In this document: piece after piece, positions 10,263-20,567 of the stretch | Numbering within the stretch: position 1 is the stretch's first letter | Layout: every line of letters starts with the position of its first letter | DNA from: Phyllostachys edulis | Lineage: Eukaryota > Streptophyta > Magnoliopsida > Poales > Poaceae | DNA: 64,000 nt | Assembly (NCBI GenBank): GCA_036346405.1 | Contig: CM070563.1 | Span: 19,263,022 to 19,327,021, forward strand | Direction of reading: 5' to 3' | Position numbers and translations under genes: made by a program | The notes under the pieces: model-generated | The model's database searches: none | What the model was told of the DNA's origin: nothing | What the model saw: only the letters and a program-made list of their open reading frames with translations

Positions 10263-12988
10263 AGGTCGACGTAGAGGCTGATAAAGGAGGGTGGAGCACT
10301 GAGGAGGGGATTGATAGATATAATAATAATGCAAAGAGTAAGTTGCAAGAGTTTTATGATATAGAGGAAAGACATTGGCAACAGAGGGGGAATGAGAAAT
10401 GGATTATCCATGGAGATTCTAATTCTATATTTTTTTATAGTTGTGCTAATGGCAGAAGAAGAAGAATTTTTATCTTCAGTCTGGATAATGATGGGGTTTG
10501 TTTAACTAGAGAATAGGATATTAAAGATCATATATACAATTTTTACAAGAACTTGTTTGGCTTTGAAGCCAGACAGCATGTGTCATTGGTAGATAATTTT
10601 TGGATGAGAAAGAGGAAGATTTCTGATTCTCATAATGAAGATTTGATTAAAGTGTTTCCTGAAAGAGAAGTTTGAAATGTGATTAAAGAACTCTCGGTTG
10701 ACTCTGCTCCAGGTCCAGATAGTTTTCCTTCTTCTTTTTACAAAGCTTTCTAGGGGTGCTGAAAGGTGACTTTATGGAGATTATTCATGATTTTTATGAG
10801 GGGAGACTTGATCTAAAGATAGTGAACTATGGGGTGATCACTTTGATTCCTAAAAACAAGGAAGCTAATGCCATCAAGCATTTCAGACCTATCTGTTTGA
10901 TTAATGTCAGCTTTAAGATAATTACTAAGCTTTTGGCTGTCAGATTGGATTTAATTGCAAATAGGATCATCAGCGGTTGTCAAACGACCTTCATTAAGGG
11001 GAGAAATATTTTGGATGGGTTGCTTTCTTTGCATGAGATCCTTCATGAGATGAGAACTACCAAGAGAAAAAGGTGTGATTCTGAAATTAGATTTTGAGAA
11101 GGCTTATGACAAGGTTCAATGGAATTTTTTGGAAAATGTAATGAGAGGTAAAGGTTTCTTTGAAATTTGGATTAGTTGGGTGATGAGATCTGTTGGGGGG
11201 GGGGCAAAGTTAGTATGAATATAAATGGGGAAGTATGCCCTATTTTTACTACTCAAAGGGGCTTGAGACAAGGAGACCCTTTGTCTCCCTTGCTTTTCAA
11301 CTTAGCAGTTGATGCCTTGGCAGCTTTAATTGAAAATGCCCAGCAAGAAGGTTTGATTAAAGGCTTAGTTTCTCACCTAATTTCTGGGGGTGTGCCTCTG
11401 CTTTAGTATGTTGACGATATAGTCCTTATGATTGATTGCGAGGGGGTTTACATTCTTCACCTCAAATTCCTGCTTTACTGTTTTGAATGGCTCTCTGGAT
11501 TGAAAATTAATTATCATAAAAGTGAGGTCTATGTGTTGGGGGTTCAAAGAGAGGAGGTTGTGAAAGTGTCTAACATGCTTAATTGTAAGTGGGTCAGCTT
11601 CCTTTGACATACTTGGGGATTGATATTGGGGATAAGAAACTCAATAAGAAATCAGCAGAGAGGATTATTAGTAAGATGTGTAGCAGGCTAGATAACTGGA
11701 AGAATAATATTCTCTCAACAGGGGGAGGCTGATTTTGGTAAACAATTGTTTAAGCAGTCTTCTCATGTTTACTATGGGGTTTTATAGACTTAATGAGGAT
11801 ACTCATAAAAAATGGACTCTATTAGGGCTAGATTTTTTTGGAGAGGGGCTAGTGACAATTTCAAATATCATATGGTCAATTGGAGAGCTATTTGTAGACC
11901 AAAAGATTATGGGGCTTTGGGGGTGTTTGACACAAGGTTGATGAATGACTGTCTTTTTAGTAAATGGTTCTGGAAAATGAACGTGGCCAAAAATGAACTT
12001 TGGTTTAGGATCTTGAAAGCAAAATACTTTCCTGGGGGTGGTTTCAGAGATACAAGGTTTGTCAGAGGATTCTATTTCTGGAATGCATTGCAGAAAGTGA
12101 ATCATATGTTCCAGAAAGGGGTAGTTTATCAGGTAGAGGATGGGAAAGGTACTTTGTTTTGGAAAGATGCTTGGATATATAATTGTCCCCCCTTAAAATT
12201 AGATTTGATAGTTTGTTTAATATTTGTTCAAATCCAGAAATTTGTGTGGCAGACAGCATGCATAATGGGGAATGGAACATTGAATTCAATAGACAATTTG
12301 GCAAGGTGGAGAGAGAGGCTTGATCTGATTTGAAAACTGCTCTTTCTGAGGTGGAGTTTAGCAGCGACAAAGATAAGGTGATTTCGTGCTTGGAGAGCTC
12401 CGGTAGGTTTTCGGTTAAATCTTTATATAGATATTGGTCTTTTGGTGGGGTGATTCTTAGTCGTAATCAGAAGTTGTGGAAGAGTAGAATTCCTTTAAAA
12501 GTGAAAGTTTTTATGTGGCTGCTTTACCAGGACAGACTGTCGATGGCAGTGAATCTCAAAATGAGAAATTGGAAAGGAAATGTAAACTGCTCTCTCTGTG
12601 GGGTTCCGAAGGATACGAACCACATTTTCTTTAATTGTGTCTTAGCAAAATTTGCTTGGACTTGTACTAAAGAATTCTTGAATTGGAAGAAGATCCCAGA
12701 ATCTTTAGAGGATTTCCAATAGCATTGGTTAGATTGTAGGGGTGCTAATAGCTATCAAATTGTTGTATTCAATTTTGAAGCTATAGTGTGGACACTCTGG
12801 AAAGTCAGGAACAAACTAGCGATTGAGAAAACTTTCCCTAAACAACCAATTGAAGTTATTATCAAATATGTATCTTGTTTGCAGAGGTGGAGAGTTCTAA
12901 TAAAAAAAGAGGAACAGGAGGATCTGGACTTTGTGATTAACTTGGCTGAAGGATGGATGAAGTCTTTTAGTGCAGCTCATGAAGTTTG
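10263..12988 (+). pseudogene. LINE ORF2 (reverse transcriptase and zf-RVT), degenerate
   Basis: The plus strand carries the RT and C-terminal parts of a plant L1-type ORF2. Recognisable blocks are APGPDSFPSSFYKAF (about 10700-10755), KHFRPICLINVSFKIITKLL (10877-10935), FEKAYDKVQWNF (11093-11130), TTQRGLRQGDPLSPLLFNLA (about 11250-11310), the YVDD catalytic box (about 11407-11418, just after a stop) and a zf-RVT region (SGRFSVKSLYRYW, then IPLKVKVFMWLLYQDRLS, then CSLCGV at about 12590). The frame ends EGWMKSFSAAHEV near 12986. Stops and shifts (about 10516, 10672, 10752, 11090, 11200, 11404, 11606, 12331, 12721) break it. The RT Asp residues are still present. Confidence 0.88.
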
Positions 12989-13206
12989 AATTATGGTTTT
13001 AATGCATCACATGATGTTTTTTGTTGTTTGGATGTTTGTTGTCGGTTGCTAGTTTGCGTTCTTATTCCTTAGTGTGTAGTTATTGGGTTAGTGCTTTTGG
13101 CTGTCTAGATAGCTGGTTTACCTAGCCTGGAGTTTGTTTGGATATTTTGTGAGAACACTTAATTAGCTTTATAAAAGCTGGGTTTTGCCTGTTTCAAAAA
13201 AGAGAG
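12989..13206 (+). mobile_element. LINE 3' untranslated tail
   Basis: T/G-rich 3' UTR after the ORF2 stop, ending in the typical plant LINE terminus with an A-run near 13194-13202, followed by a GA-rich stretch. Confidence 0.65.
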
Positions 13207-13224
13207 AGAGAGTTGGAGATGGAG

Positions 13225-14255
13225 AGAAGAAACCGAGCATCTTTAGTTCTTTACCCCCTATGACATGTGAGGTCACGAGACTCTTTGGCCCCATTATGTC
13301 AGCGACATGTGCGTCTCTCTGGGTGTACAACGCGTGTGGGCGTAGCTGAAGACTAAAGTAATGCAGTTCGGATGGGATTCGGAGGCGTGCTGGACTAGCA
13401 CTTTTCGCTAGCCGCACGCGGCTTCCCGCACCTGGTAAAGCCCATCGCTCGTGCGGCGCCTCCCCCTGGTCATGACGTGGAGGCCAGCTCGGACCAGGGT
13501 CTGGTCTCTGACGGGTGGGACCGGGCTCGACTCTCTTCGCTGCGATGCAGGAGAAGCTTCGGAGCTGGATGGATCATGGACTGGAGCTGGAGAGTGAGGA
13601 CAACTCGGGTGAGTCCGGGCCAACATGGGCCTAGACAACCGCAGGATCTGTCCGTAATTCTTTGGATCGAATCAGGCACAGTATTTGATGTGATCATGTC
13701 ATCCCCGAGCAGAGCTAGATGTTCTGCAAAGCCAGGACCAGAACAGTGCATGATCATGTACAGATGTACTCACTAATGCTGATCTCAAAGAAACAAAGAG
13801 TACTCACCAATGCCTGGATGCGGTCAGAAAGATCAGATTTCAGAAGATAAGATGACTCAAAAGCTCAGCATCTATGTCTTTCAGGGGGTTTTAGTCTTTG
13901 AGATCCTTGCCATTGACTTTTAAAAAATAAAAATAAAATGCCCCTTCAAATGTTTACATGAGAGATTTTCTTTTGATATTTGACATTTTCAGGGTATTAT
14001 CCTCCTAGTCTGCTCCTTTTTTTCTTTGGTGTGAATGGACGAATTTGCCCCCAAATATGTCTCGGCTGGGGTCAACTGAATCGAGTATTAGCATAGGCAT
14101 TGGCTATTTGGTTGGAAACCCGAGCAGTATGCCACTCCACTTTTTGGTGCACTTGAAGTTTACCTGAATTTTTTAGAAGTTTTTCTTAATTTGACCGCGG
14201 TCAAATCGTGTGCTTAATGACCTATGTCTAGAAAAGTGTAGGAGAGTATACTTTA
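13225..14255. other. Likely displaced upstream region of the macro-domain gene
   Basis: If the LINE and hAT are removed, this sequence joins the 5'UTR of the macro-domain gene, so it is the probable original promoter side. No TATA box or gene is recognised. Open frames at 13470-13757 show no known domain. Confidence 0.45.
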
Positions 14256-14535
14256 GGGTACGTATAATAGTACAGACAGCTACTATCTATAGCAACTCTC
14301 TATATCACTTGTAGATAGTACTAAAAACAGTTTATACAATAGGTTGTGGTGATACAGTCTGCTACAAGATTGTAGACAACACACGATCTTTTAATGCTTT
14401 TCTTAGTTTGGTGCTACAGTCTGCTATAGGATTGTAGACATCACATTTCTCTCTCTTTATTATATTTCATCCACATCAGCTTAAATCCTACGTGGCAGAG
14501 GTTATAGACAGCTAATATAAGCCTATTGTACATAA
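14256..14535. mobile_element. Probable MITE with imperfect terminal inverted repeats
   Basis: The left end GGTACGTATAATAG and the inverted right end GTTATGTACAATAG match at 11 of 14 positions, and a further inverted AGACAGCTA/TAGCTGTCT pair lies just inside. The interior holds two copies of a GCTACARGATTGTAGACA-like word. Both flanks have CTTTA near the ends, but a clean target duplication cannot be fixed. The superfamily is uncertain. Confidence 0.5.
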
Positions 14536-15546
14536 CTTTATTAGTTACTTTTTAGAAGAAGTACTCGAATTATTAACCTAAGTGATACCAAATCAATCCG
14601 TCTACTGATCTATGCCCGTTGGTTCATGTCCACGCCACCAAACAAACCCCTTATTTCCCCTAAAAAAACAGAAAAATAAGGAAATGTGAAATGTGCATAA
14701 ATCAATCAGATAGAAAGCGTAAACAAAATAATACGCCTTGACTGCATTCATGATAATAACTGACCAGATGGGCAGAGGGGCAAAAGTGCAAAATAATGAT
14801 GAGGGCTTGCGCATAGGCGGTTGCGGCGGTGATGGCGATTCGGGGTAGGACGATAACAGCAAGGTCGCGGGGAGCCGCAGTGATGAGGAAAGGTTCGCGG
14901 AGGCGACGGGCTTGCGAACCAAATAGGACCGAAGTAGGGCGGCCAAATCGAGCTCGAACAGTTCGTGTACCCTATCGCTCGAGAAACACGTACATTTTTA
15001 GTACATATATACTTAGTATGCTAGTATTGATATGACCAATTTACGTCACATATGGCTTCAAACCTTGTTAGTAAAAATACCCAATATTACTTTTAAATCA
15101 TTGTACTCATTGTGACGGTTGCAACGACGTAACAGATAGAGAATCAGACACTTTATTTTTGAGTTAGAAACTAAAAAGTTCCTAAGCGCTAAATAAATAA
15201 AGTACTTTTGTACCATTCACATAGGACAACGTCTCAGGTGAAAATGACTAAATAGTGAAAATCTGAAATTTTTTTATTTAGAGTGTCAGATTCGCACTAG
15301 ATGTTTCAGATCAAGGTAGGCGTGCCCCACCACTTAAACACTAGTTTTGTAGAAAGCCCATTGCCCGTTGGTGTAAAATTATGCAAAAATAAATCCCCTC
15401 AGCTGAGTGCCTTTCTCGTTCCCCTCACGCATGCTCCACCACAATCGAACCATGGAATATGCAGAGTGGAATCGTAGATCGCCTCCACCATGAAGCCGTC
15501 ATCATTCACGTGTCCTCTTGTGTCCATTCTCCGCCACCAGCGCTTT
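14536..15546. other. Intergenic, no gene recognised
   Basis: Short open frames only. The longest (14602-14946, minus) begins MAALLRSYLVRKPVASANLS, which resembles an organelle-targeting start, but it has no recognised domain and no clear splice partner. Confidence 0.4.
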
Positions 15547-17303
15547 TGTAACATCCCAAAAAAATCCTAACTTTGGGAAAGTATAATAAAAATAAATGAG
15601 AGAATAATTTTGAGCATGTGTATTTGTGAAATTTTTTATTTGAGCATGTTTTGAAATTTTTCATCAAAAGCAACTATGAATTTATACGAAAATAGCAAAT
15701 TGAAAGAATTTTCAAGGAAAATACAGAAAACATAGAATTCTAGAAAATTTCTACGATGAACTAGACTATGTCAGGAGCCTCCCCAAAAAATTTCATAAAT
15801 TTTGGAGGATGTTTGGTAGGTCTAAAATTTTGGCAAAGTCTCAGCCTTTTCTGGAAAAATTCAGAACCCATTTTGAATTTCCCGCCGGACCTTTTGGCCA
15901 AAATCCAGCTCAGCCCACTTCGCTCGCTCCAGCACACACCATCCCTCACTCTCCCTCTTGTTGATTCATTGGCCCCACCCGTCAAGTGTTGTCTTCCACC
16001 TCGCCTTCGTCTCCGTGCGCCAGCGCGTCACGCTCGCGCCTGCTCTGCCCACGGATCGTGATTGCCACCCACAGAATCGAGCTCCAACCACCCCCATCAC
16101 CTCTACCTGCCCTCACCCATGCTATCCACCCCGTTGTTAGCCTTTTTCTTGCTCGGACAGAGAGACACGGGGTTGCCTGAGAGAATCTCGCACAACCTCT
16201 GGCGTCTCACCATTTTTCTCACACGAATAACCTAGCTACTTAAGCACTGGAGCACGCATTGTCATCCTCAGGTCGCCCACATTCCACTTCGTGCAAACCC
16301 GAGCTTGATCGCTCCTCAGTTTTGTGGGAACACTTGTGTTGTCTCCGACGCTGATGAGCGTGTCTCCTCAGCTTCGCGCTTTGGTGAGCTTCCTCACCCA
16401 CAACAAGCGTGTCACTTTCACCCTTGAGCTTTACTCATTGTCCATCTCTACTTAATGTAGCTTCTGGAGCCTCGTAGCACAAATGCGATCGCCTTCATCC
16501 TCGACTCCAGCGTGCACCCGATCTTGCCAACATGTTCCCGCCATTCCAGTGAGTTTGGGCTAAAATCAACTATGTAACCATCTATTCCATACCCTATTGA
16601 TGCATTCCCCTCACTCAACGTAGGCAAACTCGCAAAGAATCCGAGCCTCACCCTCTTCTTCCTCATTCACAGCTGTCATCGCCATTTTCGATCTTCCTTG
16701 AAGCCTGATGAGTCTTGGTCCAATTGCTTGTGTGTACACCATCTCTAGGGCATCAGTGAACTAATGTGATACTCCTTGTAGCCTCTCCATCGTTGTAAAA
16801 AGCTATCACCGTGAACCCCCACCGCATCGCCACTGCTCATCGTCGACAAGCCACCTCGGCCCTTCTCCGACTTCATTGGCACCCTCCTCATGATCGTGAT
16901 GAGCCTCTGATCCTCATGCGTGCACTAATTTGCCCAGGGCGAGCCTCTAGCACCCATTCTCCCTTAGCCACCCATGGCACTGCTGCGGTTGCATGCCGCT
17001 GGCTCACCTCTAGTGACCCTAGGTCCTCATGTGTACTCCCTTAGCATCATCTGGACTCATTGAGTCGAGCGTGCCTCTCCTTTAGCCCTGGGAATGCCTC
17101 CTTCGCCAAAGCCGTCGCTGACCCGAAGCTCCTCACCGTCTCTCGCCGCCATGACGCCGACTCTGTCCATCTCTTTGGTTCAACTCCCTAGCATCGCCAT
17201 GACACCCTCTCTCCATTCCCGAACTCCCCCGAGCTTTTTCTGTGCCTGCATCACCGCCAACGAGCTCACCATGGCGCTTGGCCATGCGCGTAGCTCTGGC
17301 TCT

Positions 17304-17304
<1 letters not shown>

Positions 17305-17348
<44 letters not shown>
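17305..17348 (+). repeat. (CT)n microsatellite
   Basis: An uninterrupted CT run of about 22 units inside the plus-strand LTR. Confidence 0.95.
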
Positions 17349-17352
<4 letters not shown>

Positions 17353-17644
17353 GTGGGCCTCATGGGATTAAGAGATGATTAGCACTAAGTCATAGAGGTT
17401 AAGTGTGGTGAGTGTATGACAAGTGGGACCAGCTGAAAACTTAGTAAAAAATCTAATTTAAAACACGTTTAGTATATGAGTCCACTGACATGTGGGACCA
17501 CCCACTGTTTCCAGTTTTAAAACATGATTTAAAATCGGGAGACTGACATGTGGACCCCAGGCATCAGTGATTAAAATCAAAAATATGTTTAATGATTAGT
17601 TAATAATTAATGAGTCTATGATATGTGGGACCACCCTATTTTAT

Positions 17645-17815
17645 AAATAGAGCAAATTACATTGTATGTCCCTAAACTTGTGAGGTTGTACCACTTAGCT
17701 CCCTGAATTTGCGAGGTTATGCCACTTAGCTCCCTGAACTTGCATTTTACTTTCTCAACCACCTAAATTTACGAGGTTGTGTCACTTAGCTCTCTAAACT
17801 TGCATTGAAGCGAAA
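17645..17815 (+). repeat. Short tandem repeats with word CACTTAGCTCCCTGAA
   Basis: About three imperfect copies of a unit containing CTTAGCTCCCTGAAYTTG and GAGGTTRTRYCAC. Similar sequence is widely scattered in grass genomes, so this may be the end of a small unidentified transposon. Confidence 0.55.
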
Positions 17816-17830
17816 TTCATCGGATGCTTT

Positions 17831-17915
17831 GAGAGGGAGAGAAGTACATTCCCAGTGCTAGTGGAGGCAAGAGCGAGGGCGACGTCAAGCACCATGCTCT
17901 AGCACTGGGAATGTA

Positions 17916-17930
<15 letters not shown>
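17831..17930. repeat. Inverted repeat, about 30-bp arms, 37-bp loop
   Basis: The left arm at 17831-17861 and the right arm at 17899-17930 are reverse complements, with a perfect core CTAGCACTGGGAATGTACT (19 bp) and near-complementary CT/GA extensions. A GGAGGCAAGAGCGAGG word in the loop is repeated just after the right arm (about 17965). A (CT)n run follows to 17953. A transcript would fold into a strong hairpin. Confidence 0.8.
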
Positions 17931-17955
<25 letters not shown>

Positions 17956-19035
17956 GATGGACTCAGGGGAGGCAAGAGCGAGGCATAGACTCATTAATCA
18001 TGCTCTATCTGAATATGCAAAAATATTTGGATTTTTTTGCTGTTGAATTTTTTTATATAATTAATTTGCTATCGGCTCTATTTGAATAGACGTCGATCCC
18101 TCATACGAAATCTACAGCGATCCTCCATCCTCATACTCTGAGATACCAGAGAAAGGCAAGCACCCCCTTTGACCATGTTTATCCTATTATTTCAATTATT
18201 ATATTTCTTTTACAAATTCTATTATGCATGCATGTATATTTTCTTAAAATTTGCTATATTTAGGGATAATGGTAGTTATATTTATATTCAATGCATGATC
18301 CTCATTGAAATATTGATATTCTTACTGTTGTAGCTATTAGGGTATGGTTTAGACAATAAATGATGTTGAATTAGGTCTTTCGAATGCGAATATCGCATAA
18401 ATGCTTAGCTGGGCTCTAGTCTTTACTAAAATTTGAAAATGGATGAAATATTGCATATGATTTGGGAGATTTTGAAATGATAGTCCAGAGGGGTTACCTC
18501 TGTTAATTTTGTATAAAAATAAAAATGAAAACCCTAGATTACGATGGGGGCAAGTTATAATATGAATTGATGAATTTGAGAGGGTTTCTCGCATGTAGAT
18601 AAGGGAAGATCCTTGCCCGGGTCAATTAAGGACCGAACGTCAGTGCCACCAATCTAAGCCTAAGTGTACAACCACATGTGCCGGTATGAGACGGCCTTAG
18701 CTAATTAAGTCATTGAAAACTAGCCTAGCATGTTGGTAGGCCATAGTAGTGTGAGCATGTTGGATTGCTCGAAGGGGCTCCTTTCACCGAGGCGTTGGGA
18801 ATAAAGATTGCCAATACAACGGTTAATACCTCAATTTAACAGGAGGTACCCGAGATTGAAGTCAGGGTTGTCATTGTCGGGCTAGTGCAAGGCTAGGACT
18901 AGGTGATGTAAAGGCTTCGTTACGTGCTCTAGACTGCTTACTAAAAGATCATGAGCAGTGGTTTCGATGGATGCCGGATAAACTAGAGAATTTGTATATT
19001 GTGGGTAAAGTTGTACACCTCTACAAAGCGTAAAT

Positions 19036-19059
19036 CTATTTAAATAGCCGTGTTCACGG
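19036..19059 (+). promoter_or_regulatory. LTR paired-palindrome element (plus-strand LTR copy)
   Basis: CTATTTAAATAG (19036-19047) abuts CCGTGTTCACGG (19048-19059). Both are palindromic, the second with a 2-base spacer. The same pair occurs at the same relative place in other LTRs, downstream in sense of a GGGTAAAGTTGTACA-like block. Its function is unknown. Confidence 0.7.
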
Positions 19060-19811
19060 TTATGACCATGCTTAGTGCAGTCACATTGGGTATAGTCTCT
19101 ACTTTTGTAGAAACAATCTTATCATGAAACGTTGGGATGGATATTTTCCTGATGTTGTTTCAATTGAGTGCCATGTCTATGGCTGAGATTAAGGTGTTAA
19201 TCACAGCCAAGGAGGGTTGTGATTTGTTATTTGTTAAGTTACATACATGCAGTTCGTTATTTATTTAACTACTCTTTAAAGTTTCGTTGCAAAATACTAT
19301 GCATTGATATTGCAAATAAAATTTGCTTAATGCTGAAAACAACTTGTAGCATAGAGCAGCATCCCTTGCTAACCAAGTATGTATATAAATTTTTTGATGC
19401 ACTACAAGTTTTGCTGAGTACACAATGTACTCAATCTTGCTTAAATAGTTGTTTAGAGGATGAGGATGATCAAATGTCGGATGACGCCTTCTTCGGTCCC
19501 GGTACCGGGGGTACGAGGACAGAACTTTCTAGGGTTTAGTCCTTGTTAGTTGCCTGAGGGTTTGGATGGGCATGCCGCTGAACTTTTGGGTTTAATCTAT
19601 TAAATTTCCGCTGCTATTTCTGATACTTGAACTTTTATTTGGCCGGTCGGCCCTTGTATTATAAACTATGTAATTGCTTAAGTTTATGTACCATATTTAT
19701 TTCATGTTGTATGTAATTGTATATGGATGTGTATGCTAATATTGTGAAGGTGTATAGTAGCCACTGATCATAGGACTAGTACAGTACACACAAAAGGATT
19801 TCAAGTATTCA

Positions 19812-20567
19812 ACGCCTGGAGTCCGACAGCTTCCCCTTCGCTTCACACCATCCTGTCGTTGTCCTCCACGAGTCTGAGCCATACTTTGCCCCATCAGTGC
19901 AAGGGCCCAAAGCAGTAGCGGCAATAATTGTGTTCAGCGTCGCGCTAAAGCAGCAGCATGTTCAGTTCCACATGCCCCAAAAAAGTGTTAGCCTTTCTCG
20001 CAAAAAAAAATTGTTTTTTACTGTTTACAAAATGTAAGCAGATGACATAAAATGCAATTTGCACCTAACTCCTTCAAGTATTATCAAATTTCAAGGAAGT
20101 CCAAATTCAATGGAACCTATAGCTAGTGAGGGTAAGTATATAATTTTAAAAAAAATATGAGGGCGCCTGTGCATACCGGACACCCTATCTGGCTCCACCC
20201 CTGTCAACTTGTTTTTGTGAACTTCGAATGTTGTATGAATGGCTATCAAGTGCATGCTATTGTGCCAGAAAATGGATGAGCCTAATTCATTTGAAGAATT
20301 ATTTATGGGTTCATTGATGAATCGAAAAATTATTGAAGCAGATGCAAATGAATAGTGACAGATTGTTGAATGCAAATGCAAGTTTCAATGACTGTTGAAT
20401 GCAAATTTTAGTGTCATGGGGATCAGCTAGGTAGCACGAAGGGAATGGAACTGTTACGTCTAATTGGGTTGGCTCCAACTGTGTACTGAGTAAGAAAGGT
20501 GAGCGCAATTCGGTTGGTGCGGAAACACGTGGGCAAATATGGGGGCGTATTTGGAGAAAATGGGTCG
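19812..20567. other. Intergenic between two LTRs, no gene recognised
   Basis: Short open frames on the minus strand (19736-19924 and 20091-20381) have no known domain. Nothing else is recognised. Confidence 0.4.

Larger units (their letters stand above)
4798..13206 (+). mobile_element. 5'-truncated LINE (L1-type), split by a hAT insertion
   Basis: LINE coding sequence is visible on both sides of the hAT element. At 4817-4897 the plus strand reads KGWVVNINGNINRSKKVLLE in the ORF2 linker style, and at 10263 it resumes with DVEADKGGWSTEEGIDRYNN. The 3' end at about 13170-13206 has the typical plant LINE tail (a GGGTTTTGCC-like stretch then TTTCAAAAAA). A 9-bp match, GAGATGGAG, at 4789-4797 and 13216-13224 may be the target-site duplication, although about ten GA-rich bases lie between the A-tail and the right copy. 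The LINE lacks ORF1 and the endonuclease, which is normal for 5'-truncated copies. It is in opposite orientation to the host gene and sits immediately upstream of exon 1. Confidence 0.75.
15547..19811 (+). mobile_element. Long Ty3-gypsy-type LTR, plus strand
   Basis: It begins TGTAACATCCCAAA, the same start as the minus-strand LTRs elsewhere in the window. Near its end it has the lineage-typical block (a GCTGAGTAC...GTACTC segment at about 19410-19435, then GGACTAGTAC near 19770) and ends AAGTATTCA. The paired palindromes shared with other LTRs are at 19036-19059 in matching orientation. At about 4.3 kb it is long, as in Tekay/Del-like elements. No internal coding sequence adjoins either end, so it is a probable solo LTR. 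The flanking 5-mers (GCTTT and ACGCC) do not match, so either the borders are imprecise or the copy arose by recombination. Confidence 0.6.

Noticed and set aside
9660..10281. Multiple long frames near the right end of the hAT element
   Set aside because: GC-rich first-exon region; only the minus frame that splices in phase to the basic exon was kept.
14602..14946. MAALLRSYLVRK... as a plastid- or mitochondria-targeted protein start
   Set aside because: No downstream exon or domain could be linked, so it was left as unassigned.
15547..19811. Assigning a target-site duplication to the plus-strand LTR
   Set aside because: The adjacent 5-mers GCTTT and ACGCC do not match.
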